This document shows positions 25,904 to 34,979 of a stretch of DNA of 45,271 nt, one piece after another (positions within the stretch are counted from its first letter, which is position 1; each line of letters begins with the position of its first letter). Location: NCBI GenBank assembly GCA_937924035.1, contig CALDTK010000092.1:1-45271 (forward strand), read 5' to 3'. A program made the position numbers and the translations under genes. Source of the stretch: an uncultured Saprospiraceae bacterium. Lineage in GTDB: Bacteria > Bacteroidota > Bacteroidia > Chitinophagales > Saprospiraceae. The notes below the pieces were generated by a model, which saw nothing but the letters and a program-made list of their open reading frames with translations, was not told where the DNA came from and ran no database searches.

Positions 25904-27216
25904 AATCGTTCAATTTGGACGCCAATATTCTTTAGTCGCTGTTCAATAAACTGATAGCCACGATCAATTTGATGGGCGTTAGAAATCACACTTGTACCCT
26001 GTGCTGAGCATGCTGCAATTAGCAAGCTGACCCCGGCTCTAATGTCAGGGCTACTCATGTTTGTGCCACGGAGTGGATACGAACGGTCGATTCCAATTAC
26101 CGTTGCTCTATGTGGATCGCAAAGGATAATCTTCGCCCCCATATCAATGAGCTTGTCGACGAAGAACAGACGGCTTTCAAACATCTTTTGGTGGATGAGC
26201 ACAGATCCGCGGGCCTGAGTCGCAACAACCAAAAGAATACTCAAGAGATCTGGGGTGAATCCTGGCCAAGGAGAATCATAAACAGTAAGGACTGATCCGT
26301 CGATGAAGGTTGAAATCTCATAGTGATCCTGTGCAGGAATATGGATGTCTCCATTGTCTAGCTCATTAATTTGAATTCCCATCTTCCTGAACGTCGGAAG
26401 AATTACGCCGAGTTTCTCTGGGCGAGCAGCTTTGATTGTCAGCTCTGATTGAGTCATGGCAGCCAATCCAACCCAGCTTCCAATTTCGATCATATCGGGT
26501 AATAAGCGGTGTGTACACCCGCCTAAGCGTTCTACGCCATGTATGGTGAGCAGGTTTGAGCCTTGCCCCTCGATCTTAGCTCCCATAGACTCTACCATCG
26601 CACAGAGCTGCTGTAGGTAAGGCTCACAAGCTGCGTTGTAGATCTTTGTGGTCCCTGGGGTAAGTACTGCTGTCATGACCATATTGGCCGTTCCTGTAAC
26701 AGATATTTCGTCCATTAGCATGAACGTACCTTTTAGACCGTTCTCCGCAGAAACGAAAAACTCATCCTTGTCAGGGTCATAAACGAACTCCGCGCCTAGC
26801 TTTTCAAAGCCAAGAAAGTGGGTGTCTAGGCGACGACGACCGATCTTATCACCACCTGGTTTTGGCAGAAAAGCCTTCCCAACACGGTGAAGCATTGGAC
26901 CAATTAGCATGACAGAGCCCCGAATCTTAGAAGCCTTGTCTTGATACTCCTTACTTCGGAAGTAGTCAAGATTTACACTTGGTGTGTGAAAACGAAAAGT
27001 GTGTGTGCTTTGCTCCTCTATCGAACAGCCTAAGCCTTTCATGAGATCCATCAGGTTGTGGACATCGAGAATACGAGGCAAGTTTTCAAGGATCACCGGT
27101 TGATCGGTGAGCATAGTTGCACAGAGTACTTGTAGCGCTTCGTTCTTAGCGCCTTGCGGAATAATTTCACCGCTGAGTTTGTGTCCGCCTTCTACGCGGA
27201 ATGCATTGCGTTCCAT
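25900..27216 (-). CDS. murA: UDP-N-acetylglucosamine 1-carboxyvinyltransferase, Asp active-site form
   Basis: 438 residues, normal length. MurA adds enolpyruvate from PEP to UDP-GlcNAc, the first committed step of peptidoglycan synthesis. GHKLSGEIIPQGAKNEAL (substrate Lys/Asn), KIRGSVMLIGPML, FMLMDEISVTGTANMVM, PDMIEIGSWV and TPDLLSILLVVATQARG are the EPSP-synthase-fold signatures. The catalytic loop reads LPKPGGDKIGRRRLDTHF, so the residue equivalent to E. coli Cys115 is Asp123 (codon GAT, bases 26850-26848). It is translated together with the downstream DUF4286 gene. Confidence 0.96.
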   Translation of the reverse strand: MERNAFRVEGGHKLSGEIIPQGAKNEALQVLCATMLTDQPVILENLPRILDVHNLMDLMKGLGCSIEEQSTHTFRFHTPSVNLDYFRSKEYQDKASKIRGSVMLIGPMLHRVGKAFLPKPGGDKIGRRRLDTHFLGFEKLGAEFVYDPDKDEFFVSAENGLKGTFMLMDEISVTGTANMVMTAVLTPGTTKIYNAACEPYLQQLCAMVESMGAKIEGQGSNLLTIHGVERLGGCTHRLLPDMIEIGSWVGLAAMTQSELTIKAARPEKLGVILPTFRKMGIQINELDNGDIHIPAQDHYEISTFIDGSVLTVYDSPWPGFTPDLLSILLVVATQARGSVLIHQKMFESRLFFVDKLIDMGAKIILCDPHRATVIGIDRSYPLRGTNMSSPDIRAGVSLLIAACSAQGTSVISNAHQIDRGYQFIEQRLKNIGVQIERL

Positions 27217-27296
27217 AGTGGGGCAAGATAGCCGTGGAACGCACTCTTTTTAATCCCTGACAACAGAGACTTTATAAATAGTTTAAATGGCGCAGA

Positions 27297-27965
27297 TTAG
27301 CGCTTACGATAGCGACGACGATTACGATTTCCGCCTTTCTTGCGGTTGTTACGACGTCGTGTCAAAGGGGCAGTTTGCTTAATGTGCGATTGGGATCCTT
27401 TGCCCATAAATGCATCGAGATTTGTTCCTTCTGGAAGAACTAGTAATCCTTCACTCATCTTTTCGAGATCGGCAAGAATTGTTCGATCACTGATGTTTTT
27501 CGCATCGTTATACATTGAATACGCAAGCTTCATGTAGCAAGCTGCGGTATTCGTAATTGCGCTCTTTCGCTCGGGATCTTCTGTTTCAATGGCTTTAGAA
27601 ATCAGTCGTTGCACATATTCACCGTAGTTCCGCTGTTTAAGCACTGACTTCGGATAGGGCACTTCTTCGGGCGGAACTTGATCCTCTTCTGGTGTAGGGA
27701 TGTGTCCATCTGGTGGGACAGCGTTAAGTTGGTAGCCCGATAAGCGGTACGCATGCTTCCAAAGACGTCGTTCCAAGTCTTCTCGGGCGAGTCCATCCTC
27801 GTTACCTGCTTGTTGCGCCATCATCTGGACTATACGCTCCACAAGTGCCTGTTGACGCTCTAAGTCAAGCTCTACTGCCTTTTCAAGCATCGTCTGCACG
27901 TGACGACCATAAGCTGGGATTTCCAGTTTGGTGCGTGCAGTATTATAAGTAAGTCCTTCTATCAC
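27297..27965 (-). CDS. DUF4290 family protein
   Basis: 222 residues from GTG 27965. LTYNTARTKLEIPAYGRHVQ at the start and the alpha-helical body (IVQMMAQQAGN, HAYRLSGYQLN, NYGEYVQRLISKAIE, AACYMKLAYSMYND) define DUF4290, a Bacteroidota-specific family of unknown function that commonly precedes murA, as here (80 bases apart). The last 25 residues are almost only Arg, Lys, Asn and Gly, as in nucleic-acid-binding tails. That makes an RNA- or DNA-linked role possible, but this is inference. Confidence 0.9.
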   Translation of the reverse strand: MIEGLTYNTARTKLEIPAYGRHVQTMLEKAVELDLERQQALVERIVQMMAQQAGNEDGLAREDLERRLWKHAYRLSGYQLNAVPPDGHIPTPEEDQVPPEEVPYPKSVLKQRNYGEYVQRLISKAIETEDPERKSAITNTAACYMKLAYSMYNDAKNISDRTILADLEKMSEGLLVLPEGTNLDAFMGKGSQSHIKQTAPLTRRRNNRKKGGNRNRRRYRKR

Positions 27966-27986
27966 GTGATTGGGGGGTTGTCTTAG

Positions 27987-28027
27987 GCTTTCGCCAAAAC
28001 CTCCATAAGACGGGTTTTGGCGAAAGC
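27987..28027. repeat. Inverted pair of exact 14-mers forming a 15-bp stem after glmS
   Basis: GCTTTCGCCAAAACC (27987-28001) and GGTTTTGGCGAAAGC (28013-28027) enclose an 11-base loop. The stem begins 6 bases after the glmS stop codon and ends 21 bases before the DUF4290 start. It has no T-run, so it is not a textbook terminator, though it could attenuate read-through or block 3' exonucleases. Confidence 0.9.
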
Positions 28028-28033
28028 TAGAAA

Positions 28034-29875
28034 CTATTCTACTGTAACACTCTTGGCAAGGTTACGTGGTTGATCAACATCGCAGCCTCTATGAACAGCA
28101 ATGTGATAGCTTAAAAGCTGTAATGGTATTACAGAAAGCAAAGGTGAGAATTGCTCTACTGTATAAGGTATTTCGATTACGAAATCAGCTAGCTGGGCGA
28201 TCTCCTTATCCCCTTCAAGAACAACCGCAATCACCATTCCGTTGCGTGCTTTTACTTGCTCAATGTTCGAAACAATCTTTTGGTAAGCACTTTGGTTTGT
28301 GGTGATGACAAAGACTGGCATGTCCTCGTCAATGAGTGCAATCGGTCCGTGTTTCATTTCCGCAGCAGGGTAACCTTCTGCGTGGATATAGCTAATCTCC
28401 TTTAGTTTCAAAGCGCCTTCGAGCGCAACTGGGAAGTTGTATCCTCGGCCGAGATAGAGTGCATTGTGGCTCTCGTACAACTCGCGTGCAATAAACTTGA
28501 CAGAGTTGGCGCAATTTGCAATCGCTCTTTCAACTTTTGCAGGAATCGCTACGAGTGCATCGAGAAGCATGCGCTTACGTGAATCATCGATCAATCCTCT
28601 GTGACATGCCAGGTGAATGGCCATAAGACTAAGGATAGTTACTTGGCCAGTAAATGCCTTGGTCGATGCTACTCCAATCTCTGGACCAGCATGGATATAA
28701 CTGCCCGCATCGGTTTCTCTTGCGATCGAGGAGCCAACAACGTTTACGATTCCGTAGCAAAATGCTCCTGCTTTTTTTGCAAGCTCAACTGCAGCTAGCG
28801 TATCGGCTGTTTCTCCTGACTGGGAGATTGCGATAACGACATCTTTGTCTGTTATGACTGGATTGCGATAACGAAACTCACTAGCATATTCAACCTCTAC
28901 AGGCATACGGGCCAAATCCTCAATGAGATACTCACCGATAAGGCCAGAGTGCCAGCTCGTACCACAAGCTACGATAAGAATACGATCAGCATTCGCTACA
29001 CGATCGATGTGCCTCACGAGTCCACCAAGACGGATGAGGTTTTGCTCAGCGCTAACCCGACCGCGCATGGCATCGGCAATTGTTGCTGGTTGCTCATGAA
29101 TCTCTTTGAGCATGAAATAGTCATATCCACCTTTCTCTATCTGCTCAATCTCTAGATCGAGCTGGTGAATAAATGGTGTCTGCTTTTCATTTTCAAGATT
29201 GACAATACTGTAAGTACCGTCTAGCCTCGCTACTGCTACCTGGTCAGATTCTAAGTAAATGACATCCTTAGTGTGCTCTACAATTGGAGTACCATCAGAA
29301 GCGAAGAAAAATTCATTCTCACCGATTCCGAGAACCAGTGGACTTGCTCTTCTTGCAGCAACAAGCTTCGTAGGGTCATCGCGATCAATTACTACAATCG
29401 CGTAGGCCCCAATGACTTTAGAAGATGCTTGGCGTACAGCTTCTTCTAAGGTTAAATCGCCTTGGCGCTGAACCTCTTCAATTAGTTTGACTAGAACTTC
29501 CGTATCAGTTTCACTGACAAAAGTATGTCCCAATCCTTCTAGCGCAACTTTAAGGCTATCATAATTTTCGATGATTCCATTATGAACAATAGCTAGGCGA
29601 CCATCACCTGATTGGTGAGGGTGGGCATTAACGTCGTTCACTTCTCCGTGAGTAGCCCAACGAGTGTGTCCAATGCCAAGATGACCTTTAAGTCCAGCAG
29701 CAATGGCCGCCTCACTCATGTTGTCAACTTTACCTTGGCGCTTTACGAGGTTGAGACTTTCGTCAAAAATGGCAACTCCTGCAGAGTCATACCCTCGGTA
29801 CTCCAACCTACGTAGGCCTTTCTCGATGATTGGGTACGCATCTTTGGTACCGATGTAAGCAACTATTCCACACAT
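28034..29875 (-). CDS. glmS: Glutamine-fructose-6-phosphate aminotransferase (isomerizing)
   Basis: 613 residues, normal. It makes glucosamine-6-phosphate from fructose-6-phosphate and glutamine, the entry to UDP-GlcNAc. The N-terminal glutaminase starts MCGIVAYIG (Cys2 is the nucleophile) and includes HTRWATHGEVN and HNGIIENY. Two SIS sugar-isomerase domains follow (CGTSWHSGL, ISQSGETADT, then LGRGYNFPVALEGALKLKEI, HAEGYPAAEMKHGPIALI). The C-terminus DVDQPRNLAKSVTVE is the conserved tail. No glmS ribozyme signature is seen in the 48 bases upstream. It leads the leftward block glmS, DUF4290, murA, DUF4286, linking amino-sugar supply to peptidoglycan synthesis. Confidence 0.97.
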   Translation of the reverse strand: MCGIVAYIGTKDAYPIIEKGLRRLEYRGYDSAGVAIFDESLNLVKRQGKVDNMSEAAIAAGLKGHLGIGHTRWATHGEVNDVNAHPHQSGDGRLAIVHNGIIENYDSLKVALEGLGHTFVSETDTEVLVKLIEEVQRQGDLTLEEAVRQASSKVIGAYAIVVIDRDDPTKLVAARRASPLVLGIGENEFFFASDGTPIVEHTKDVIYLESDQVAVARLDGTYSIVNLENEKQTPFIHQLDLEIEQIEKGGYDYFMLKEIHEQPATIADAMRGRVSAEQNLIRLGGLVRHIDRVANADRILIVACGTSWHSGLIGEYLIEDLARMPVEVEYASEFRYRNPVITDKDVVIAISQSGETADTLAAVELAKKAGAFCYGIVNVVGSSIARETDAGSYIHAGPEIGVASTKAFTGQVTILSLMAIHLACHRGLIDDSRKRMLLDALVAIPAKVERAIANCANSVKFIARELYESHNALYLGRGYNFPVALEGALKLKEISYIHAEGYPAAEMKHGPIALIDEDMPVFVITTNQSAYQKIVSNIEQVKARNGMVIAVVLEGDKEIAQLADFVIEIPYTVEQFSPLLSVIPLQLLSYHIAVHRGCDVDQPRNLAKSVTVE

Positions 29876-29923
29876 AATTCAGTGGGTCTATATGGTTCTT
29901 AGAAGGTTTGTTCAGAGACGAAT

Positions 29924-31306
29924 CTATGGTGTGTCTGTGGTGGCCAGAAGTATTCTAGCCCGCAAGGCATTTGTAGCCCCTCCTGTGCCCCTCAATATAC
30001 TCTCTCCTGGGAAAAAAGTTTGAGCATTCGCTACAAGGAATAATTCTGGTTCTTGATCTCCAGAAATGATTCTTTGCGCTAGGCTTGTAATATTGAAGCG
30101 ATAAACGAGAATATTATCTGCAGTAGCGTCCCTCGGGTCAGGAACAGATTCCACAAATCCTCCTTCAGCTTCAGTGAATGTCGATGATCCGTTTGGCGAC
30201 GTAGCGCTGTAGTCTACTAGGTCTCCAAAATTATTTTTGACTCTAGGAATAAGCCGAGTGAGAGGGCTGATGAAATCTTCTGTTCCTGGAACCACCGGGA
30301 TCTCTAAGATTGCCGAATTAACCGCTTGATTACTCAGTCCCTCGAATGCAGTGAGGTCAACTCTTAGCATTAAGCCACCCAATGATTTCACTATTGCAAG
30401 TGTGTCATTAAGGTTGTTTCCACTTGCCAATTGCTCAGCCGGAGTACCACTAAAATCATGGACATATTCAGGACGAAACCGTCCAACAGCAGTTGAAGCT
30501 CTACGGTAGTTGAACTGATACTGTCTCTGAAATCCACTATCCGTGTAGTACACAAAGACTCCCATACGATCTTGTCGATCTAGGCTTAGGTCTACTCCTG
30601 GTGAAGTGCGACCGCAATCACCTCCCTCGATAACAATCCCTGGAAAATTCGCAGAGAAAAGACTGTCGTTAATGATGGTGTCATTCGCCACAGCAGCTGT
30701 TAATACGGGCAAGAATGCATCCCTGAAATCCTGGTTCATTGGAATGCGAAATTCAGGCCCAACCGTATCCATGCGCGTTGAATCCCCGTCGTAAACGAGT
30801 GTGGGAGATGAAACTCTTTTAGGCACAGCCGTTGCTTCGCCGAAAACCACTCCGTTGTCTTGCAGGGGGGTCTTGATCAACGGTTCAAGGTTTTCAAACG
30901 AGGGCGTAGTCGCACCTAAAACGCGAAGATTTGATTGCGCTGTAGTGTCTCCTACCTGATAGTCTGGTTGTAAAGGCAAAATCAAGATGATACTATCCAC
31001 AACTGCGGTTGTAAGATCTAGCTCATCGGCGCGTTCTAAAATCTGCATTCCGATACGAGCATTCCTCGAACCAGTGTAAGGGCTACTTACACAGCCTACA
31101 GGTACTCCAATTTCAGAAATTGCTATTCCTGTAGTTAGCTCGGTGCTAATTGCCGTATCAGTTGCTATGCTGAAAGAAATATCCTCTCGATAAGATATTG
31201 GTAATTGAGTTCCATCAATGATATCGCCACCAATGGGTGTCGAGTCCGTGCATGCAGTGATACAAAGAACCACCGTGACGATGCACAAATTGAAGAAGTT
31301 ATTCAT
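29924..31306 (-). CDS. DUF4270 family lipoprotein
   Basis: 460 residues. MNNFFNLCIVTVVLCITAC is a lipoprotein-type signal (Cys19). The family signature GGDIIDG followed by a strand-rich region (SEIGVPVGCVSSPYTGSRNA, VDSIILILPL, RIPMNQDFRDAFL) is DUF4270. Such proteins are probably attached to the outer membrane or surface. In Bacteroidota the gene is very often next to a GT5-only synthase, panC and glmS, exactly as here. The function is unknown. It lies 48 bases upstream of glmS in the same direction, which allows co-transcription. Confidence 0.88.
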   Translation of the reverse strand: MNNFFNLCIVTVVLCITACTDSTPIGGDIIDGTQLPISYREDISFSIATDTAISTELTTGIAISEIGVPVGCVSSPYTGSRNARIGMQILERADELDLTTAVVDSIILILPLQPDYQVGDTTAQSNLRVLGATTPSFENLEPLIKTPLQDNGVVFGEATAVPKRVSSPTLVYDGDSTRMDTVGPEFRIPMNQDFRDAFLPVLTAAVANDTIINDSLFSANFPGIVIEGGDCGRTSPGVDLSLDRQDRMGVFVYYTDSGFQRQYQFNYRRASTAVGRFRPEYVHDFSGTPAEQLASGNNLNDTLAIVKSLGGLMLRVDLTAFEGLSNQAVNSAILEIPVVPGTEDFISPLTRLIPRVKNNFGDLVDYSATSPNGSSTFTEAEGGFVESVPDPRDATADNILVYRFNITSLAQRIISGDQEPELFLVANAQTFFPGESILRGTGGATNALRARILLATTDTP

Positions 31307-31364
31307 AAACTAAGGGGTGCTTAGAGGCACAACGCACTGTGAGCAGTAAAAGTGGCCTGAGGCA

Positions 31365-31433
31365 AGAAAAAAGCCGTGCTTTTGATTGAAAGAACTACAA
31401 TTCATGTAGAGTATCAATCAGGAGCACGGCTTT
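31365..31433 (-). terminator. Long, branched intrinsic terminator after the GT5 gene
   Basis: AAAGCCGTGCT (31370-31380) pairs with AGCACGGCTTT (31423-31433), TGATTGA (31383-31389) with TCAATCA (31414-31420), and CTACA (31395-31399) with TGTAG (31405-31409): one extended hairpin. Read leftward it ends in six T. Confidence 0.9.
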
Positions 31434-31441
31434 AAGCTGAT

Positions 31442-32281
31442 TTATTTGACTTCTTCGACCTCTTCGGTCTCGGTTGCTAATAGATCATTGTATAGATCGA
31501 TGTATCCAGCAACGTAATCTTCTTGCTTGAAGTCTAGTACAGGCTTCTCTGTTGACATTGACGTTAATGCATTGTCAATGTGCTCAGGAAGGCTCTCTTC
31601 TCCTCGAATAACAGCATCTGCATACTGAATTGCACCTAGATCAAGGCTTACACCTTCTTCATGGCGGAACGCGGCAAGATCATCTGCTTTCAAGTTATTG
31701 ATGCTAGCTTTTGCAAAGAAATCTTCTCCAAACTCTTGGTCAAAATCTTGATCGTAGGCTGAGTAAATCACCTTCGAAAGTTCGAAAAGTGGCTCGTTTG
31801 CGTACGCACTCTTTAGGAAGAATGGAATCAAAGAAGTCATCCAACCATGACAATGAATGATGTCTGGTGGCCAGCCGAATTTCTTGACGATTTCAAGGGC
31901 ACCTTTACAGAAAAAGGCCATTCGATCTGCATTATCTGCGTAGACCTTTCCAGACTTGTCTTCGAAAATGAACTTGCGCTTGAAGAAGTCATCATTGTCC
32001 AAGAAGTACACCTGCATGCGGGTTCCAGGTAGGCTGGCAACCTTTATGATTAGTGGATAATCATCGTCATCCACAATGATGTTCATACCTGAAAGTCGAA
32101 CAACCTCGTGCAACCGGTGACGGCGCTCGTTGATCGTACCAAATCTCGGCATGAGAATACGGATGTCCATTCCATTGTCGATAACTCCCTTCGGTAAAGC
32201 ACGAGCAATTTCGCTCATGATGCTCTCCGTCGTGTATGGACGCAACTCTTGCGTCACGATGAGGACTTTCTTCTTCTCCAT
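31442..32281 (-). CDS. GT5-domain-only glycogen/starch synthase-like protein
   Basis: 279 residues from ATG 32281 (a TTG 5 codons earlier is in frame). It matches only the N-terminal half of glycogen synthase, the GT5 acceptor domain: KKKVLIVTQELRPYTTESIM, IRILMPRFG, VYFLDNDDFF, MAFFCKGALEIVKKFGWPPDIIHCHGWMTSL. Full synthases are about 480 residues with a C-terminal GT1-like half carrying the ADP-glucose site, which is missing here. The short form is common in Bacteroidota and stands in the same neighbourhood, so it is not a recent truncation. Without the nucleotide-binding half it is unlikely to be an ordinary glycogen synthase. The acidic C-terminus (ETEEVEEV) is variable. Confidence 0.85.
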   Translation of the reverse strand: MEKKKVLIVTQELRPYTTESIMSEIARALPKGVIDNGMDIRILMPRFGTINERRHRLHEVVRLSGMNIIVDDDDYPLIIKVASLPGTRMQVYFLDNDDFFKRKFIFEDKSGKVYADNADRMAFFCKGALEIVKKFGWPPDIIHCHGWMTSLIPFFLKSAYANEPLFELSKVIYSAYDQDFDQEFGEDFFAKASINNLKADDLAAFRHEEGVSLDLGAIQYADAVIRGEESLPEHIDNALTSMSTEKPVLDFKQEDYVAGYIDLYNDLLATETEEVEEVK

Positions 32282-32403
32282 GTATGTTTGTATCAATCCG
32301 CTTGTAACAGCGTTAATCTTCTAGGGCCTAGCTCAACGCAGGTCTTCCTCGAAAGCGGCTGCGAAAATACAAAAAGGTGGCGACTTGACCTTCCCATGTT
32401 GGG

Positions 32404-32417
32404 GCTTTCGCCAAAAC
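32404..32417 (-). repeat. Dispersed 14-mer, exact, minus orientation
   Basis: Intergenic, between the divergent GT5 and panC genes, 122 bases from the former and 113 from the latter. Confidence 0.85.
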
Positions 32418-32530
32418 CTATCCTCATAAAAGCATAATAATCATGCTTCTGTGACAGAAAGATTCCGCCTTATGTACCCGATCAGCGTTAGAAACGCAAA
32501 AATTGTGGGATCAGCTACTTTCGCTGGCAT

Positions 32531-33391
32531 ATGCAGATTGCCAAATCACGGGAGGAGCTTTCCCTAATAACCCAACAATGGAACGCGGAAAAGCTTGAAT
32601 GGGCCTTTGTACCTACCATGGGAGCTTTACATAATGGGCACCTCACCTTAGTGCATGAAGCGCTTAAGCACTTTCCTCGGGTCGTGGTCAGCGTTTTTGT
32701 GAACCCTACTCAGTTTGATAGAGCGGATGACCTGAGTAATTATCCTCGTCAACCGGAAAAGGATGCGGCATTACTTCGAGAAGTAGGGGCGCATGCGTTG
32801 TTTCTACCTAGTGTCGATGTCATGTATCCTGATGGCACCGACAAGGATCGCATGCCCGATCTGGCAGGCCTTGATACTAAGTATGAAGGTGCAGCACGTC
32901 CTGGTCATTTTGAGGGTGTTGTTCAAATCGTCAGGAGACTCGTTGAAGCAGTTTATCCGAAGGCCATGTTCATGGGCCAAAAGGACGCTCAACAAGTAGC
33001 AGTTCTTAAGAGGGCAGCGCTTCAAGAGTTCTGGCCTTTGGAAATTCATGCTGTCGCTACCGTCAGAGAGTCTTCGGGACTTGCAATGAGTTCTAGAAAC
33101 AGTCAGTTAAGTCAGGAAGGACTCACAAAAGCGGCGACGATTTCAAGGGTTTTGGCGAAAGCCGAAAAGGAATGGAAGTCAGGCAAAACACCAAGGAAAA
33201 TCGAAAAAAATGGACAAGAAACCCTTCTTTCAGCCGGTTTTAAACCTGAATATTTCGATTTTATTGATGCTACAACCTTCGACCCACTACCAGATCTACC
33301 GAGTGCCCAGCAAGGGATTGAAAAACCGTTAATCGTAACAGTGGCTTGGCTTGAGGGGGTAAGATTGATAGACAACTGGCCCTTATATTAA
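32531..33391 (+). CDS. panC: Pantoate-beta-alanine ligase (pantothenate synthetase)
   Basis: 286 residues. It joins pantoate and beta-alanine with ATP to give pantothenate, the vitamin precursor of CoA. PTMGALHNGHLTLV (ATP-binding HxGH-type loop), SVFVNPTQFD, the block FEGVVQIVRRLVEAVYPKAMFMGQKDAQQ and the GLAMSSRNSQLS loop that replaces KMSKS are all present. It is followed 131 bases later by panD, which supplies the beta-alanine. An exact 14-mer lies inside at 33149-33162. Confidence 0.96.
   Translation: MQIAKSREELSLITQQWNAEKLEWAFVPTMGALHNGHLTLVHEALKHFPRVVVSVFVNPTQFDRADDLSNYPRQPEKDAALLREVGAHALFLPSVDVMYPDGTDKDRMPDLAGLDTKYEGAARPGHFEGVVQIVRRLVEAVYPKAMFMGQKDAQQVAVLKRAALQEFWPLEIHAVATVRESSGLAMSSRNSQLSQEGLTKAATISRVLAKAEKEWKSGKTPRKIEKNGQETLLSAGFKPEYFDFIDATTFDPLPDLPSAQQGIEKPLIVTVAWLEGVRLIDNWPLY
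33149..33162 (+). repeat. Dispersed 14-mer, exact, plus orientation
   Basis: Inside panC, coding V-L-A-K-A in frame. Codons differ in register from the copies in azoR and GH3. Confidence 0.85.
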
Positions 33392-33489
33392 ACATCTTTA
33401 GTCGTTCAGAACTAGATCACATTTAAGTCGTTTTTAGACTGACATCATTTTTCATCTGCTCGATATTCGAATTCGCTTGCGCAATAGAC

Positions 33490-33497
33490 TACCTTTG
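33490..33497 (+). promoter_or_regulatory. Likely -7 element of the panD promoter
   Basis: TACCTTTG matches TAnnTTTG exactly, 25 bases before the panD ATG. The expected TTG 19 bases upstream is not present in clean form, so the panD unit may have a weaker or activated promoter. Confidence 0.5.
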
Positions 33498-33522
33498 CGC
33501 CCCGAACGCTTAAGCTCTGCGC

Positions 33523-33873
33523 ATGCTTCTTCAAATTTTTAAGTCTAAAATTCACCGAGTCCGAGTTACTGAGGCCAACCTCAACTACGTCGGAAGTATC
33601 ACCATCGATGAAGATCTCATGGACGCTTCAGGCCTCATCGCCGGCGAACGTGTGCAAATCGTAAATAATAACAACGGTGAGCGCATCGAGACGTATGTAA
33701 TCAAAGGTGCACGCGGCACAGGTGTTATCTGTCTCAATGGTGCAGCAGCTCGACGCGCGGAGATTGGTGACCTCGTGATCATTATCGGCTATGGCTGGAT
33801 GACCCCAGAAGAGGCTGCTACTTTTGAACCTAAGGTTGTCTTCCCAGATGACAATAATCGCGTCACTGCGTGA
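33523..33873 (+). CDS. panD: Aspartate 1-decarboxylase (pyruvoyl-dependent)
   Basis: 116 residues. It makes beta-alanine from aspartate after self-cleavage between Gly24 and Ser25 (NYVGSITID), which creates the pyruvoyl group. The active-site residues Lys9, Arg54 and Tyr58 are all at their standard positions, as is [20 protein letters not shown]. It is the head of a rightward unit: its TGA overlaps the GTG of the next gene by 4 bases (33870-33873), so the membrane protein that follows is translationally coupled to it. Confidence 0.97.
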   Translation: MLLQIFKSKIHRVRVTEANLNYVGSITIDEDLMDASGLIAGERVQIVNNNNGERIETYVIKGARGTGVICLNGAAARRAEIGDLVIIIGYGWMTPEEAATFEPKVVFPDDNNRVTA

Positions 33874-34976
33874 AAGGCAAGTTCGCAAACGTCCTAAAGT
33901 TCTTAGGATTTCTTTCGATAGGTGTGGTCATCCTCACCCTGGTTTTCCGTAGTCAAGATGCTGCGTTCCAAGCGCAGTGTGTCTTAGATGGGATTCCATC
34001 CGATGAATGTTCTTTGCTTGACAAGCTTGCTGCAGATCTGTCTACTGTAAAGTGGCGCTGGCTTGGCTTTACGCTTATTGTCTTCATGCTAAGTAACTTT
34101 TTTAGAGCTTGGCGCTGGCAACAGCTCATCGAGCCGTTAGGCAAAAAAGTATATTTCTGGAACGCCTTCTGGAGCGTTATGATTGGTTATTTCGCCAATT
34201 TGGGGCTTCCTAGAATGGGTGAGGTAGTCAGAGCGGGGCTACTTGGTCGCTATGAAGGACTACCTGTAGAAAAAGTAATGGGCACTGTCGTTGTCGACCG
34301 GATTTTAGATGTAGTAATGCTCTTAGTCATCATTGGTCTTGCATTTATGCTGCAATGGGACACTTTGAGCAATTTTGTCATAGAGTCACGCGGTGATTCT
34401 GAGGGCAGCGGCGGGTTTGGGCCTCTTTTAGCAATGGGTGTCGGAGGACTGCTTGTAGGAGCAGCTATGCTTATTTGGTTGTTACGAAAGTTCTCGCATA
34501 CTGCCTTGGTTCAGAAGATCACAAAACTTGCCAAGGGCTTTGCTGAGGGGCTTCGTTCACTTACTAAAGTGAAAAGCAAGCCTATTCTAATTCTCAATAC
34601 AGTAGGCATTTGGGTCTGCTATTTTGGGATGGCTTTTCTACCATTTTTTAGCTTTCCGCCAACGGAGCATCTTGGTGTAGATGCCGCATTGATGGTCTTT
34701 ATTTTTAGTGCACTTGGGATTGTGATTCCTTCACCAGGAGGAATGGGAAGCTATCACTTCATGGTGATTCAAGCATTGGCACTTTTCAGTATCGCAGGAG
34801 ATGATGCACTCAGTTTTGCCAACGTCTTGTTCTTCACGCTTCAAATTGGAGTGAACGTACTCTTCGGTATAATTGGCCTGATTGTGTTACCAATGATCAA
34901 TGGTGGAAAGCGTATTAGCTTAGCTGACACGGTTGAGGCAGAATCTCAATCTACTGTTAGACCAGAAGCAGTATAA
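33870..34976 (+). CDS. Flippase-like membrane protein (lysylphosphatidylglycerol synthase TM region family), copy 1
   Basis: 368 residues with about eight hydrophobic helices and no aminoacyl-transferase domain. It is the UPF0104/MprF-flippase-like family, here of unknown substrate. Marks are [17 protein letters not shown], then [46 protein letters not shown] and the late segment [13 protein letters not shown]. It starts at a GTG that overlaps the panD stop codon. rfaE2 follows after 3 bases. A second member lies at 36224-37351. The pair brackets rfaE2 and rsmG. Confidence 0.88.
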   Translation: MKGKFANVLKFLGFLSIGVVILTLVFRSQDAAFQAQCVLDGIPSDECSLLDKLAADLSTVKWRWLGFTLIVFMLSNFFRAWRWQQLIEPLGKKVYFWNAFWSVMIGYFANLGLPRMGEVVRAGLLGRYEGLPVEKVMGTVVVDRILDVVMLLVIIGLAFMLQWDTLSNFVIESRGDSEGSGGFGPLLAMGVGGLLVGAAMLIWLLRKFSHTALVQKITKLAKGFAEGLRSLTKVKSKPILILNTVGIWVCYFGMAFLPFFSFPPTEHLGVDAALMVFIFSALGIVIPSPGGMGSYHFMVIQALALFSIAGDDALSFANVLFFTLQIGVNVLFGIIGLIVLPMINGGKRISLADTVEAESQSTVRPEAV

Positions 34977-34979
34977 CGC

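Noticed and set aside
28034-29923. A glmS ribozyme before glmS
   Set aside because: Only 48 bases separate glmS from the gene before it and they lack the ribozyme core.
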